64,000 bases of DNA from the NCBI RefSeq assembly GCF_002775205.1, contig NC_036443.1, forward strand, positions 29,761,717 through 29,825,716. The letters run 5' to 3'. The DNA is from Xiphophorus maculatus (taxonomy: Eukaryota > Chordata > Actinopteri > Cyprinodontiformes > Poeciliidae). The position numbers and the translations under genes are program-made. Below, piece by piece: positions 23,272-33,910 of the stretch. The notes under the pieces were generated by a model, which was given only the letters and a program-made list of their open reading frames with translations, had not been told where the DNA came from and did no database searches. Numbering within the stretch: position 1 is the first letter of the stretch; each line of letters opens with the position of its first letter.

Positions 23272-25039
23272 TACAGCTTGGTTATTGTCTACATCGCTCA
23301 GCGCCATGTTTGGAGATAAAACTATCTCACTCAGACACACGCCCCCTGGTGGCGGGTCAGGAATGCTTTTACATGTCACCAAGAAAGTCTACAATAATTC
23401 AAAAAAATTTATTCATTGCTGGTTGCTTATTTGACAAAAAGTTGCTAAGTTTGCAACAGCCCCACTTAACTCCCTCCACCCATCCCCACACTTGACCACG
23501 CCCCTTCGTGTCTCTTGGCCCTGCCCATTTTGGAAATGTTCAAATATGGCCTCCACTTTAATCTCAGAAACTTCTGCCTGGAGATTGGGCTTCAGGAATA
23601 TCTATTAGCGAGCTGAATTCACCGCTCAGTCAGTTATAAAACCTTGACCAGGTCAGATGTCATCCATTCAAGCTTCTGCTTCCATAGGTCTGAACTAAAA
23701 CAGACTAAGTTTAAAAAGCGAAGCAGATAAAACTTGTTTTGTTATTTCATCTGTTAGTTTTCACAATATATTCCTCCAATTGTCCTAAAATATGGCTGCT
23801 GTGAGGAAACCATGTAAACAGAATTAGCCACAGGTGGCGTGTTACACGTTAACGACATCAAGGAAGAGACGGCTCAAAGGTTTGCAAAGTGTGAGATGGC
23901 AGAGTTCTCCATTTTTCTGCCATCTGGTGATCTGGGCGTTGAAAATGGTTTTTAAATAGTCTGGCAGTGGAAATTTTAGTCATCACTGTCAACATTTTAA
24001 ATGTCTTTGCAGTGACTAATGAGTTATTCACAAAAACAAGAGTCACCTTTAAAGCTGAACACATCCAAGAAGAGATTCTAACTCAAACTGTTTCAGTTCG
24101 TCAGAACTTCTTAAGGTGATGACGTGGCAGGTACTTACATTAAAACTTAATAAAACTTTAAATCACATCTCGATAAATATTAATATAATGAAAAGTAAAA
24201 TACATGGAGAATATGACAGGATTAATGTGAATAGACAGCCACTGAATGCTCTCAGCCTCGTATTAATTTTAATTTCCACATGAACAATAATAATTGATGC
24301 TCTCATTTCCCAAGAGCTTATCCGGTGCTTACTGAATGTCTAACTTATGATCTCCTCTGTATTTTCCAAAATGCTTTCAAAAAGCAACATTTCCATGTGT
24401 GTTTTAATGCTGCAGATTAAACTGCCCTGGAAAGCGATTACATCTGCTAAAGTCTCGTTTTTAACTAAACACACAAAGGGAAACGGCGTTGTTCAGGGAT
24501 GAGCTTGGCGACTTCCACAAGAAAATAAATGAATTATGATGAGCATATATTCATAATTGTATTGCTGTTATTTCCCTAGAGTTTCTCCTCCCAAAATAAC
24601 TCAAACCAATGACTATGTCACCATAATTGGCTCTTAATGTCCCTCCCTGTTTAGGTCTGGAACCGCTGGGATGATGTTGACTTTCACCTTGTCTGGTGTA
24701 CGGCGGCCTGTTGCCTCTTTGTCATTTTAATGAATGAAAAAGTCCCAGATTTGCTCCGCTCAAGGTGGCAGCATGTTGGAGTCGCTCTGTTGCCTTTCTA
24801 TAAACTTTACTTCCTCCATTTCAGGCAGAAAATTTGTGTTTTTTTGCACCATTGTCTTCTCTACTTTAGGATGCTGTGCAGCTGGAAGGATTATAGCTGA
24901 TACTTTCTTTGCTTTAGGGCATTTGTTGTGACGCATAACCATAGCAACAAGGTCGTTTACAACCAGGAGCAGCTGATTACCATCAGAAAAACTGAAATAA
25001 TACCTCAACTGAAGACACAAAACCCAGATGAGTTGAAAA
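23272..25039. other. Intergenic, no gene seen
   Basis: No recognised gene. There is a CTCF-like core CGCCCCCTGGTGGCGG at about 23340-23355. The stretch 24220-24500 is AT-rich with several TAAT motifs and few repeats; it looks like possible conserved non-coding sequence, but this is only an impression. Confidence 0.4.
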
Positions 25040-25556
25040 GGAGGCGTAGTGATTGTAGAGGAGAGAAAGAAGGAGGAAGTTCAGACTATGTCTTCCAACA
25101 ATCATAATGAGCAACGGGAGATCGCTGGCTAACAGGCTGGATGAACTCCAAGCCCTAAGAAAGACTCAGCCAGAGTTTTTAAATGAAGTATTATGTGTTT
25201 TTTTCCTGAGACATGGCTGCCGGATCATACCCGCTTCTCTCTCTGCCAGGCTTCCTGACAGAGATTTCAGGAGTGAGAAAAGAAAAGGAAGTGGATTAGC
25301 AGTGCTTGTCAACAACAGATGGTGTCATCCAGGACGCGTTACTGGGAAGTGTCGTCTCTGCAGCCCAGATATTAAACTCCTGGCAGTCAGTTTCCGTCCG
25401 CATTATTTATCAAGAGAGTTCACCGGTGTAATTTTGGCAACTGCTCACATTCCACCCTCAGCTGTTTCCCACAATGCATCTGATGTCATCAGTTCAATGG
25501 TTGCTAAGCTAAGCAACACCCCCAAAGCCTTGGTGGCAATATCTGAGGCCTCATTT
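25040..25556 (+). pseudogene. Broken LINE ORF2 endonuclease fragment
   Basis: The 25107-25553 frame reads like the N-terminal apurinic endonuclease domain of a fish Jockey/L2/Rex-group LINE: RSLANRLDELQALRKTQ, then KRKGSGLAVLVNNRWCHPG, then LLAVSFRPHYLSREF and IPPSA. It is dead. The catalytic ETWL block is out of frame (FPETWLP is read one frame over at about 25200-25225), which shows a frameshift, and the match stops at about residue 150, just where GDFN would be expected. No reverse transcriptase follows. The upstream AAAAGGAGGCG text is probably the lead-in of the same ORF. Confidence 0.75.
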
Positions 25557-26040
25557 ATAAATGCGGTGTACGCACAAAACCTTTCCACACAAAGGTTGTG
25601 ATGTATAAAAAAGCCCAACATGATGGAAGAATCTTGGGTGCCAGTTGTATAATTATACAGTCAAAAATTAACAGCAATAATTTGAGTTATTTAGCCTGTA
25701 ATAAGAAAAGAAAATGGTTGTCATACAGTTACATTGTTCATATCAGTTTCAAGCTAAATATTTAACTTGCTAATAAAGTATTTATAGGTCAGAGCTAAAT
25801 ATTTGCTCAAACTTTCAGCTCACTGGCTAAATATTAGCTTAGCATTATGTTTCTTGCATTAACCATTTATGGTTGAATGTGGTCAGGTAGAACATGAAGT
25901 GGAGCTTTTATTAAACAAGGTGCAGCTGTGATTTGTAAACAAAAAATCGCACATGGTTTTATGAGTCCAGATATTTTTGCGCTTCTGGGCGTACATGTAC
26001 TTTTGGTACAGATCCCTTTTTCCTCCAGATGTGATGATGC
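25552..26040. repeat. Unidentified inserted repeat cutting the LINE fragment
   Basis: The LINE similarity ends abruptly at GAGGCCTCATTTATAAATGC followed by GGTGTACGCACAAAAC. A GTACGC-type, TATGAGTCC-containing segment at 25930-26000 looks like the opposite, inverted end. This suggests a DNA element inserted into or joined to the LINE. Family unknown. Confidence 0.3.
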
Positions 26041-27740
26041 TCAACCATGTCAGTTTTAGTTTCATTACAATAATTCAGAAAACCGTACTCTGGCTTTATG
26101 TTGTTTTTGGAGCTTCCTCCTCTCTGTTTGGCCTTTCAGCTCTTTCACTGAGGATAATGAAACTCCAATCAGCATCTTCACAAGGTCTCTTGCTCTTTTT
26201 CTGGGATTAATTTCACATCTATTTAATACATAAAGTCATGAAGCGTTTCTACTGCATGTGGCTTCTTCAAGAGTTTTAGTCAACGACTTTTTTTAAACAA
26301 GTCTTAAACATGTGGAGCATCTATTCCTGGTCTGCCTGCTGTGTTGCATAAGTCCATTAAGGAGCCACATGTTGTGCTTTTGTGTTTTCTCCTCTTTAAG
26401 AACTTGGTTCCTTTGTGGCAGCTGGATCACGCTGTGCCCTACGGTCATGATGTGGGAGGTGATAATTGATCTGTGTTGTCGCGCTTGACTCAGAACTTTC
26501 CTGTTAGCCAACGCTGCCATCTGGTGGAGCAGAATATGGCCACAATGATTATACTCTTGTACACCAGCGACCTTTTTAATATTTTACCTGGTATAATAAA
26601 ACTGTGCTGTCTATCCATACGCTTTGCGCTTTGAAAAACTTTATTTATTTTACAACATATTTTTCCAACTGCATCATCTCTGTCTTTCTTTCATTTTTCT
26701 GCCGTCTGCAGCGTACTGTCTTGTAGAGGAATATTAGTCCAATCCAGAAGCCTGCCAAGATGAAACAAATCACCACCTGCATTTTTTAGACACACAAAAC
26801 AAAGCCTGTTGAGTCAATAACATAACAATCAAGACGAATTTCCATACTAACCACCTTAAAAGGTGAAACTCTCCCTCACTACTTTAAGAGGTTGAGCTCT
26901 CTATCTTTAAATCCATTTTTATTTCTTCTTCACTCTCTAAGCCAAACTGTAGATATCTTAACTATATTTGGATTCTACAGCAGTCAGTCCAGATCTGCTC
27001 ATTCAGGTCTGCATGTCTCCCTCTCTGTGGTCATTTGTGCCGCATCCTGGCCAAGTGTCAAAGTTTAGTCTAAATTGTCTTCAATGCATCTGAAAAAAAT
27101 AGAGATAGAGCATCTACCAGAGTTGCTGGAAATCATTTTAAAGATGTTAAAGGAAATAAACCTTAAATAAATTCAGATTTTCTGACAGTTGTATAATCAG
27201 ACACAGAGAAATTCAGATATTCACTGAGGAAATGTATTTTTCCTTAAACATGATTGTTGCTATTACTATCATGTACAACTCAATGTGTCAATAGGACAAT
27301 ACTTAGTCTTCTTCCTTCACACATATTGAATATAATTCATGTTTTACTGCAGAAGTACTAAGACTACACATATACAAAATAATTTAATTGGAGTACATTG
27401 TTCTCTTCCCCACAGATCACCTCTCAGACTAAAGTCTGGTCAATCAGATCAACACTGAAGCTTGATTTTGCTTCTGATGAACCAGTCCTGCTGAAAGACG
27501 CAATAAGGTCTTTATTTTGAAATACTTTTCAAATTTCCTGTCACATTGTCTTGATACTTTAGAGATTTTGATTCTATTCAGCGGTGGAGTTCTTTTACCA
27601 TTCTCACTGCTTTGTCTGAGAGCAAAATTTAATTTCTATCACAGTTCCAAATGTTTGACATCTTTATTGCCCTGATTGCCAATTATAGCAAATTGAGGTA
27701 AACAGATTTTGTTTGTTTGCTTGTTTCATTTTGAACGTCA
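26041..27740. other. Intergenic, no gene seen
   Basis: No supported exon. The minus-strand frame at 26293-26520 is not recognised. Confidence 0.45.
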
Positions 27741-28132
27741 CACTGCAAAAACACAAAATCATACCAGATCATTTTGGTCTAGTTTCTAGTGCAAATATCT
27801 TAGCAAACTGGAAATAAGGCAAACCTAACTTAAAAGTAACTGTTCAGCAAGCGATAGAGGGTTATTTTAAGTAAATAATTCCTTAATATTGATGAAAACG
27901 TTCTTGTTCCATTGGCAGATTATTTAATTTACAAGACATTTTTACCATGTTATAAATTAATGTATCTGCCAATAGACTAAGAAAGTTTTCATCAATATTA
28001 AGGAATTATTTACTTAAAAGTAGCCTCTATAACTTGCTTAAAAGTTACTTTTAAGTTAGTTTGTCTTATTTTAAGTGTAATGACTAGAAACTAGACTAAA
28101 ATTACTTGGTAGGATTTTGTGTTTTTGCAGTG
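27741..28132. mobile_element. Long palindromic MITE (CACTGCAAAAACAC ends)
   Basis: A 392-bp element with perfect termini: CACTGCAAAAACACAAAATC at the left and GATTTTGTGTTTTTGCAGTG at the right. The interior also pairs: AAATAATTCCTTAATATTG (about 27877) against CAATATTAAGGAATTATTT (about 27992), and TCTAGTTTCTAGT against ACTAGAAACTAGA. The whole element can fold into one long imperfect hairpin. It has no coding capacity. Related copies are at 8146-8343, 55653-55907 and 56240-56310. I could not define its target duplication. Confidence 0.88.
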
Positions 28133-28797
28133 CGACACACATCTGCCCTACATGAATGATGCAACATGTTTCTTGTTTTTCCCATTTCAATGATGAAGCA
28201 AAATGTACCAGTTTCAAGTCATATTTGTGCTCTAAAATGACAGACAAATTATGGATGAATAACTACTCCTGTACAAAAAAAGAAAAAAACTAATTATATA
28301 TTTAGAAATGATTCAGTGTAATGTGTTTATAGAAATTTTGGGGGATTTTTTTAAATTAAAGGCTGTACAGGATTAATGACAGTGTTTCTACCAGACAGGT
28401 CCAGGTTGTGCTTTGCTTCTTATTTCATTAGATGTGAGCATCAATAAAAAGTCTCCTGACAGCTGCTGTAATCCCTCTGCAATCTCTGTCTAAACACCCG
28501 GCCCTATTTAGAAAAATGGTTGCTCTGCCCCGCAGCCATGCAGGCAGGACACATGATGGGTCATTGGTCATGCTCAGGGTGAACAAAGGAAATCACGTCT
28601 CTCTTATGCTGCAGAGTTTTGTCGAGCTGCTGGCCTCCATGCTGCATTTCATTCTGGAAAAGTCTCGGTGTAAGAAACCGATTGGTCTCATTTCAGTGGG
28701 AGGAGCAGCGATTCTCTGAAATGCTGACATGTCAGGAGGCAGGCAGGCAAAACGGCACAAAGTGAGTGGAACGACCTGACCCTCATGTCCTGATTTG
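28133..28797. other. Intergenic, no gene seen
   Basis: The frame at 28516-28719 is not recognised and no splice-linked exon is seen. Confidence 0.45.
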
Positions 28798-29230
28798 GGT
28801 AGTAACTAGTTACATTTACCTGAGAAACTTTTTTGAATAAACGTACTTCTAGAAGTATTTTTACTATACTATACTTTTTACTTTTACTTGAGTAAAATTT
28901 CTGGATACTTTACCCACTGAATGGAAAATGTTTTAACCAAAAATTTACCAGACCCAGACACACACCTGCAGTTTTCGCTGAAGTTTCTTCAGTTTTTTTA
29001 TGGAAATGAACTAATTTGTAAAAAAAAAAATAGTTTGCCAGATTTTGTTGGGTTTTTTTTGTTACTTATCTGAATTATTGTCATTTTGGTTCTTAAAATA
29101 CCAACATTTCCACCAATTTGGCTTTATAATTTGGCACATCAGATTATGTAATTTTTAAATATTAAACAATTGATAATTTGATCAGTTACTCAGTACTTCA
29201 GTAAACCTTTTACCAAGTACTTTTTTACTC
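28798..29230. repeat. AGTAACTAGTTACATTTA repeat, copy 1
   Basis: Starts GGTAGTAACTAGTTACATTT and continues with ACTTTTACTTGAGTAAAATT, then CAGACCCAGACACACACCTG and a TTGTTACTT-ATTGTCATTTT segment. The same order of blocks recurs at 29274-29690 and, in part, at 55320-55600, so this is a diverged near-tandem pair of a dispersed fish repeat. Confidence 0.8.
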
Positions 29231-29273
29231 TTACTTTCTTCAAATTTCTTGAAGAGCAAGAAATGAAAAGTTT

Positions 29274-29690
29274 GGTAGTAACTAGTTACATTTCCTAAAG
29301 TAATTTTTTTTTTAATTGACTTTTAGGAGTATTTTTACTACACTGTACTTTTTACTTATTTTTAGTAATTTTATTATGAAGTGTCACTACTCTTACTTGA
29401 GTAAAATTTCTGAACCAAAAATTCACCAGACACAGACACACACCTGCAGTTTCTGCTAAAGTTTCATAAGTTTTTTTTACTGAAAGAAACTAATTTGGAA
29501 AATTTTTCTTTTGCCTTTTTGCTATTTTTTTGTTACTTGTATGAATTATTGTCATTTTCGTCCTTAAAATACCAAACTTTCTACTTATTTTTGTCCATCT
29601 TATGTATTTTGAAGAAAGAATCACGTAATTTTGTACTACATATCTTTGCTCTCAATAAAATTACTTTTTTTAAGTACTTTTATGGAAATG
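29274..29690. repeat. AGTAACTAGTTACATTTA repeat, copy 2
   Basis: Follows copy 1 by about 45 bases in the same orientation, with the same blocks: GTAGTAACTAGTTACATTTC, TTACTTGAGTAAAATTTCTG, CAGACACAGACACACACCTG, and TTGTTACTTGTATGAATTAT. It lies just downstream of tmem81 on that gene's strand. Confidence 0.8.
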
Positions 29691-29747
29691 TTTCTTTATA
29701 CACCAAATCTTATGACGTTATTGTCATAGTATCATAATGCTGTGAAT

Positions 29748-29753
29748 TTATTC
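29748..29753 (-). terminator. Possible tmem81 polyadenylation signal
   Basis: AATAAA on the minus strand, 195 bases past the tmem81 stop codon. It is the first such hexamer I see downstream. Confidence 0.35.
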
Positions 29754-29947
29754 TTGTAATTTCAAAATATGTCTTAGTCTGACCCTAATACTCCATTGTG
29801 CTGTTCTAGACAGGAGACAGAAGCATTTATAGGTGCCCGGTTACATGAATAGCTAACAATTTTAAGAAAAAAGATGGTGAAATAAATAGCCTTTGCTTTC
29901 GTCTATGGTAATAATTCAATCAGCAGGGTTTGTGACGTTTTGGCGAG

Positions 29948-32404
29948 TTAATGACAAAAGAAAACCAAAGTTAAAGCAAACCGTACAGCGTAGAGGAGAA
30001 CTCTCCCGGCGGCCAGCTGCAGCACACCGCTGCCGTCGGCCCGTCTTCCAGACACGTCCCACTGCGACAGAGAGCTTTGGTAGTCCAGGTTGACGACCCC
30101 AACCGGTAAAACACGGACGCCCCAGTAAACTGTCTTCCTTCTGCGATAGTTGGTGTCCTGAACGTCACAGCGATACGTACCTGGAAACAATTGGGACATG
30201 ATTTGCTTTATTATTGTTTATCACAAGACTGTAAATTCGTTGTTGGTCCTTCTGTGCAAAGATACAAAAGTTGAGAGTGGACGTTTTCCGCATTTACTTT
30301 CTCCCGAAGGTTTTCTTGAGATGAGTTAATTTCCTGATGTTTTTATTTTTCTTTCAAGATAACATACACCAAGATGATTGGTGTGTTTTAAACCTGAATC
30401 TATCCTAATGCACGCCATTTTGGTGTCTCGAGATTGACTTGACAAAATTATTGGGAAATTAACTTATCTGAAGAAAACCATAGGGGAAAAGTATATTTGA
30501 AAAAGGAAATTTAAGTCGCTATCCTGAGAAAGCCATTGGAAAATTTATTTGTTATCTCAATAAAACGTGAATATCTCATTTCTTGAAATAATGAATTGAA
30601 GTAATTATCTTCAAAAAGAAAAAAAACACTGGGAAATTAATTAGTTTTTTCAACAAAATTGAAATTTAAGTCTTTATTTAAAATAAACTATTGGGAAACA
30701 AATTTATCATCTCAGGAAAAAAGGAATTTAAGTCATTATCTCATGAAAACCATTGGAAAATGAATTTGTTATTGCAAGAAAATGGGAATTTAAATTGTTT
30801 TCTCAAGAAAACAAGTGGAAAATAAATTTGTCATCTCAGTATAACATGAAATGAAGTTGTTACCTCGAGAAAACCATCCCAGGTGTGTTTACCTGCATCC
30901 TTCTCTCTGACGGGGTCCAGAACCACTCGATGCAGATCAGGGGCCTTCCAGCGATCAAACAGAGAATCGTCCGAGCTGATTACTCCTCGAGCGTAACGCC
31001 ACGAAACCCTGAGGGACACCAAAACATCACGCTGAGATCCACAGTCACTCAGAAACCCGATCACACCTCACCTTTCCTGTTTAAAATCTTTTGCAGAATA
31101 ACAGAAAACTCCAAGCAATACTGATATTAACTTCAGATAAATAATCACAACATTGGTCTGAGCTTTTCATTTTGAGCTGAAAGTGAATTGAAGACGCAGT
31201 CTTTACCTCCAGGAGAACGCTCCCATTGCCGCCATGACTTCTCCCAAACAGTCGATCTCCACTCGCTGACCGGAGGTCACGGTCATGGTCTTCAGTCCAC
31301 ACTGCCACGACTCCACACACTGCACTTGTTGGCTCCTACATGTCTTTGATATGCTGGACTTACTGCCCTCCTGATAGGAGTTCAGAAATTCTTTAGAAAC
31401 GATCTGCAAATTTCCGAGCTCCAAAGTTGCAAGAAAAAAACCTTAAAATTTTTAGATTAATCTCAGATTTTCTAGAAAAACCTGGGAAATTTCTGAGATC
31501 CAAAGGCAAAAAAATTATTTTACTTTGGAAACAAAGAAAATCTCCAAAAGTTACATTTTTTTACTTTACTGGTTCAGAATTTTTCTGATGTTTTTCAAGA
31601 AAATTTCTGAGATTAATCTCAAAATTTCTGAGTTACGTAACATTTACATTCTACACTAGCCATGCATGTGCATGCACAGACTGTTTGCAAATGGCAGAAA
31701 GATTGGCGTATTATATGTATAATGATAGAAAGGTGGGAAGGCGTAAACATAGGACTTCTAAGTTAGACTAAAGTATTGACTTATCAGGTGTATTTTAGTA
31801 CATTAGTCAATATGAATATGGTTCTATTTTTATTTTATTTTCTCTGTTTTGTGATTATTTTGTTTTGTTTTTGCTGTATGACATTCTATTGTATGATGTT
31901 TTAATGTTTTTAAGCAGGTTATTGTTGTTGAAAATGAGAATTTGTTCTTAGTCCAAGAACACACATACCAACAAAGTTAATGAAAGCAGAACTATAAAAT
32001 TATTCTTTAAAAGCTCTTTGTTTTTCTTGGCGGAGCTTCGATGGCAGTTATACCAAAATATGTGAGTGTTTAAATTGCTAATCAAAGTCCAACTGATTCC
32101 AGACACTCAGTATTAATCCAATTCCAACCATGTGTAAACTATCAATGTTTTAGTCCTAAACAGAACAAAACTGATTTCTGATTCATTTCACTGATACCTT
32201 TCCTTCTGTGTTTTCCATCGCTGCCTTGCCGTCCTTTAGCAAGCACAGAGTTTGTGTTTTGACCCCCAGTCCACAGGTCATGCTGCAGGGAGAGCTCTCA
32301 GTGATGACCTCCAGAGGGACTTTATCCTCCTCTTCCTCCATGTCAGCAGGAAGAAGAAGGTGCAAGAAGAGCAGGAAGTGAAGCGTAACGGTGCTAACAT
32401 GCAT
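29948..32404 (-). CDS. tmem81: Transmembrane protein 81 (sperm-egg fusion factor)
   Basis: Four coding exons on the minus strand: 32404-32198, 31370-31207, 31008-30893 and 30180-29948, with GT-AG introns and phases 0, 2 and 1. They join to 239 residues (human TMEM81 is about 255). Seen: a hydrophobic N-terminus (residues 5-20), a cysteine-rich block with PCSMTCGLGVKTQTLC (residues 39-54), CRSQQVQCVESWQCG (80-94), an Ig-like domain with its cysteine pair C110 and C167 in VEIDC and DAGTYRCDVQ, the family signature RYARGVISSDD (128-138), VRVLPVGVVNLDYQSSLSQ (184-202), and a C-terminal hydrophobic segment (about 217-237) with almost no tail. The protein is a type I sperm membrane protein known to act with IZUMO1 and SPACA6 in gamete fusion. 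The exon 2 acceptor is less certain: CAG|GAG at 31371 was chosen because it keeps phase and length. The start may instead lie in the exon at 33839-33910. It is divergent from rab29. Confidence 0.86.
30440..30882. repeat. Minisatellite in tmem81 intron 3
   Basis: About six to seven diverged tandem units of roughly 60-65 bases, each close to GGAAAATAAATTTGTTATCT, then CAAGAAAA, then GGAATTTAAGTCATTATCTC, then AAGAAAACCATT. The motif TTATCTCAAGAAAA occurs twice per unit, so the unit is itself an old dimer. The array runs to within about ten bases of the exon 3 donor. Confidence 0.8.
31440..31632. repeat. AATTTCTGAGATTAATCTC repeat (tmem81 intron 1)
   Basis: Contains TTTAGATTAATCTCAGATTT and TTTCTGAGATTAATCTCAAA, built round the perfect 12-base palindrome GAGATTAATCTC (31609-31620). 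A related copy is in a cryptochrome intron at 60160-60312. Confidence 0.6.
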
Positions 32405-32669
32405 TCTGATCCTTGATCTTTAGAAAATGAAAACAATGGGAGATGATTCTGAATAATGCAACATAATGTCAAATCGTTTTTCACTTTAGGCTGATTTGCA
32501 AATGGCTTCTTGACATTAGGGTTATATGGCTGAAAGTTTTTAAAATCAGTCTATATATAATATTCAATTAACGTTTTGTTTTAAATGTGAAATGCGGCCA
32601 AACTGGTGGCGTGACCTTTCCTATTTTATTCACAGATTTCACTTCACGCTGTTGTTTTTTAAATTATTT

Positions 32670-32890
32670 TTAAGCAGTTATGATTAGTGGTGTTGAAACC
32701 TGAAACTGCTGCTGCGTTAGTTTCTCAACTAGTTGTTGCTAGGTAACCAAAAGAGCGAGTTAGTTAATGGCTACAGCCTTTCCTCTGCCTACATCCCCCA
32801 GAACGCTGTGCAGTTCTGGAAGGGAGTTCAGTGAGATCACTGATTATATCAGTCCTATTATCTATTGATATTGGTCACATGTCTATAACA
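32670..32890 (-). repeat. Dispersed repeat, inverted partner of 15760-16030
   Basis: Its reverse complement matches 15760-16030 through CAATATCAATAG, GTTCTGGGGGATGTAGGCAG, the GGTTACCTAGCAACAACTAG block and GCAGCAGCAGTTTCAGGTTT. It lies upstream of the tmem81 coding start, between it and the candidate 5' exon. Confidence 0.7.
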
Positions 32891-32931
32891 ATATACAGTA
32901 TATTGTGGCTAATTTATGACTATGTGACTAT

Positions 32932-33479
32932 GTTTACATTCACACTGCAGCCTGAAGTGACCTAAATTCTATTTTTTCCGCTTATTGCGACCTGTGTCTG
33001 ATCTTTTCATGACAGTCTGAACAACACAGATCAGATTTGTTCGAATGGGACCCAGATATCAGATATGTGCCTGATCTTTCCAAATGTGACCTGAGTCTGT
33101 ACAGTCAGGTCTCATTCATCCGATCTGAACGTCATCGATACTCGACAGACGTCACTATTCCGCATCCTTATAGCCGCAAGCAGGAAAAAGAACCATGGCG
33201 GACATAATGAGGATTAACTTGTTAATGCGCTGCCTTCAGAATTATAAGATATGCTCCACCTTCACTTCCGCAAACATTGAGCACTTCTTCTTCTTCTTCT
33301 TCTTCATGGCGGTCAGCTAAACAGTGAACACGCTCTGTATGATTGGCGTTATTGCGCCTTCCACTGCGCATGCGGGACACTTTCAGGCCGTTTGCAGTCG
33401 CATATATTTGGACCACGCAAAAAAATAAAAATCAGATTTCACAAAAAAATTATTTTCCGGCTGCAATCTGAATGTAGCC
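32932..33479. mobile_element. MITE with TACATTCA-nn-TGCAGCC termini
   Basis: Left end GTTTACATTCACACTGCAGCC and the reverse complement of the right end GGCTACATTCAGATTGCAGCC agree at 17 of 21 positions. Three bases, TAT, flank both sides and may be the target duplication. The interior has GATCAGATTTG and CGATCTGAAC segments and a (TTC)n run at 33284-33305. No transposase frame is present. Superfamily not assigned. Confidence 0.65.
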
Positions 33480-33838
33480 TATCTTATTCATAAACTTTTA
33501 CATTTGAAGAAAGTAATAAAAACTTTATTGAAAAATGTCTGTCATTATTCTGGCTTTTTATAGGTTTCGTAGTTTATATGTATCTCCAGAATTAACTTTT
33601 TTGCAGTTTCTATCTGTTTTTAGAAGTGCTACAAATAAACTTGACATTGATGATTTTGGTAATTAACTCGTCTGAAACAGAGAATTTTTCATTACATTTT
33701 TTTGTAAGGCAACTGGCAGTAAAAGGTGCATGAATACATGTATTTCAATAACTGAAAATAAAAATATGAGGAAAAGTTCTTTTGACTTCGTTTGTCAAAG
33801 TCTAAGTGAAGCTGCCAAAGAAGTTAAAATGCACTTAC

Positions 33839-33910
33839 CGTCACCATGAAGCCAAAAAGAAATAAAGACACTATGATTATAAATTCAAAGTTGCATTTTT
33901 TCAACTTCAT
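33839..33910 (-). other. Candidate upstream exon of tmem81 (signal-peptide-like)
   Basis: On the minus strand an ATG at 33910 opens 24 codons, MKLKKCNFEFIIIVSLFLFG and then FMVT, ending exactly at a consensus donor GTGACG|GTAAGT (exon end 33839). A basic start followed by a 13-residue hydrophobic core is a textbook signal peptide. It ends in phase 0 and could join in frame to the tmem81 exon at a GAG|GAA or GAG|GAT position (about 32335-32326). If it joins at CAG|AATG upstream of the 32404 start, it is only an overlapping upstream ORF. It could also be a chance match. Confidence 0.4.
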
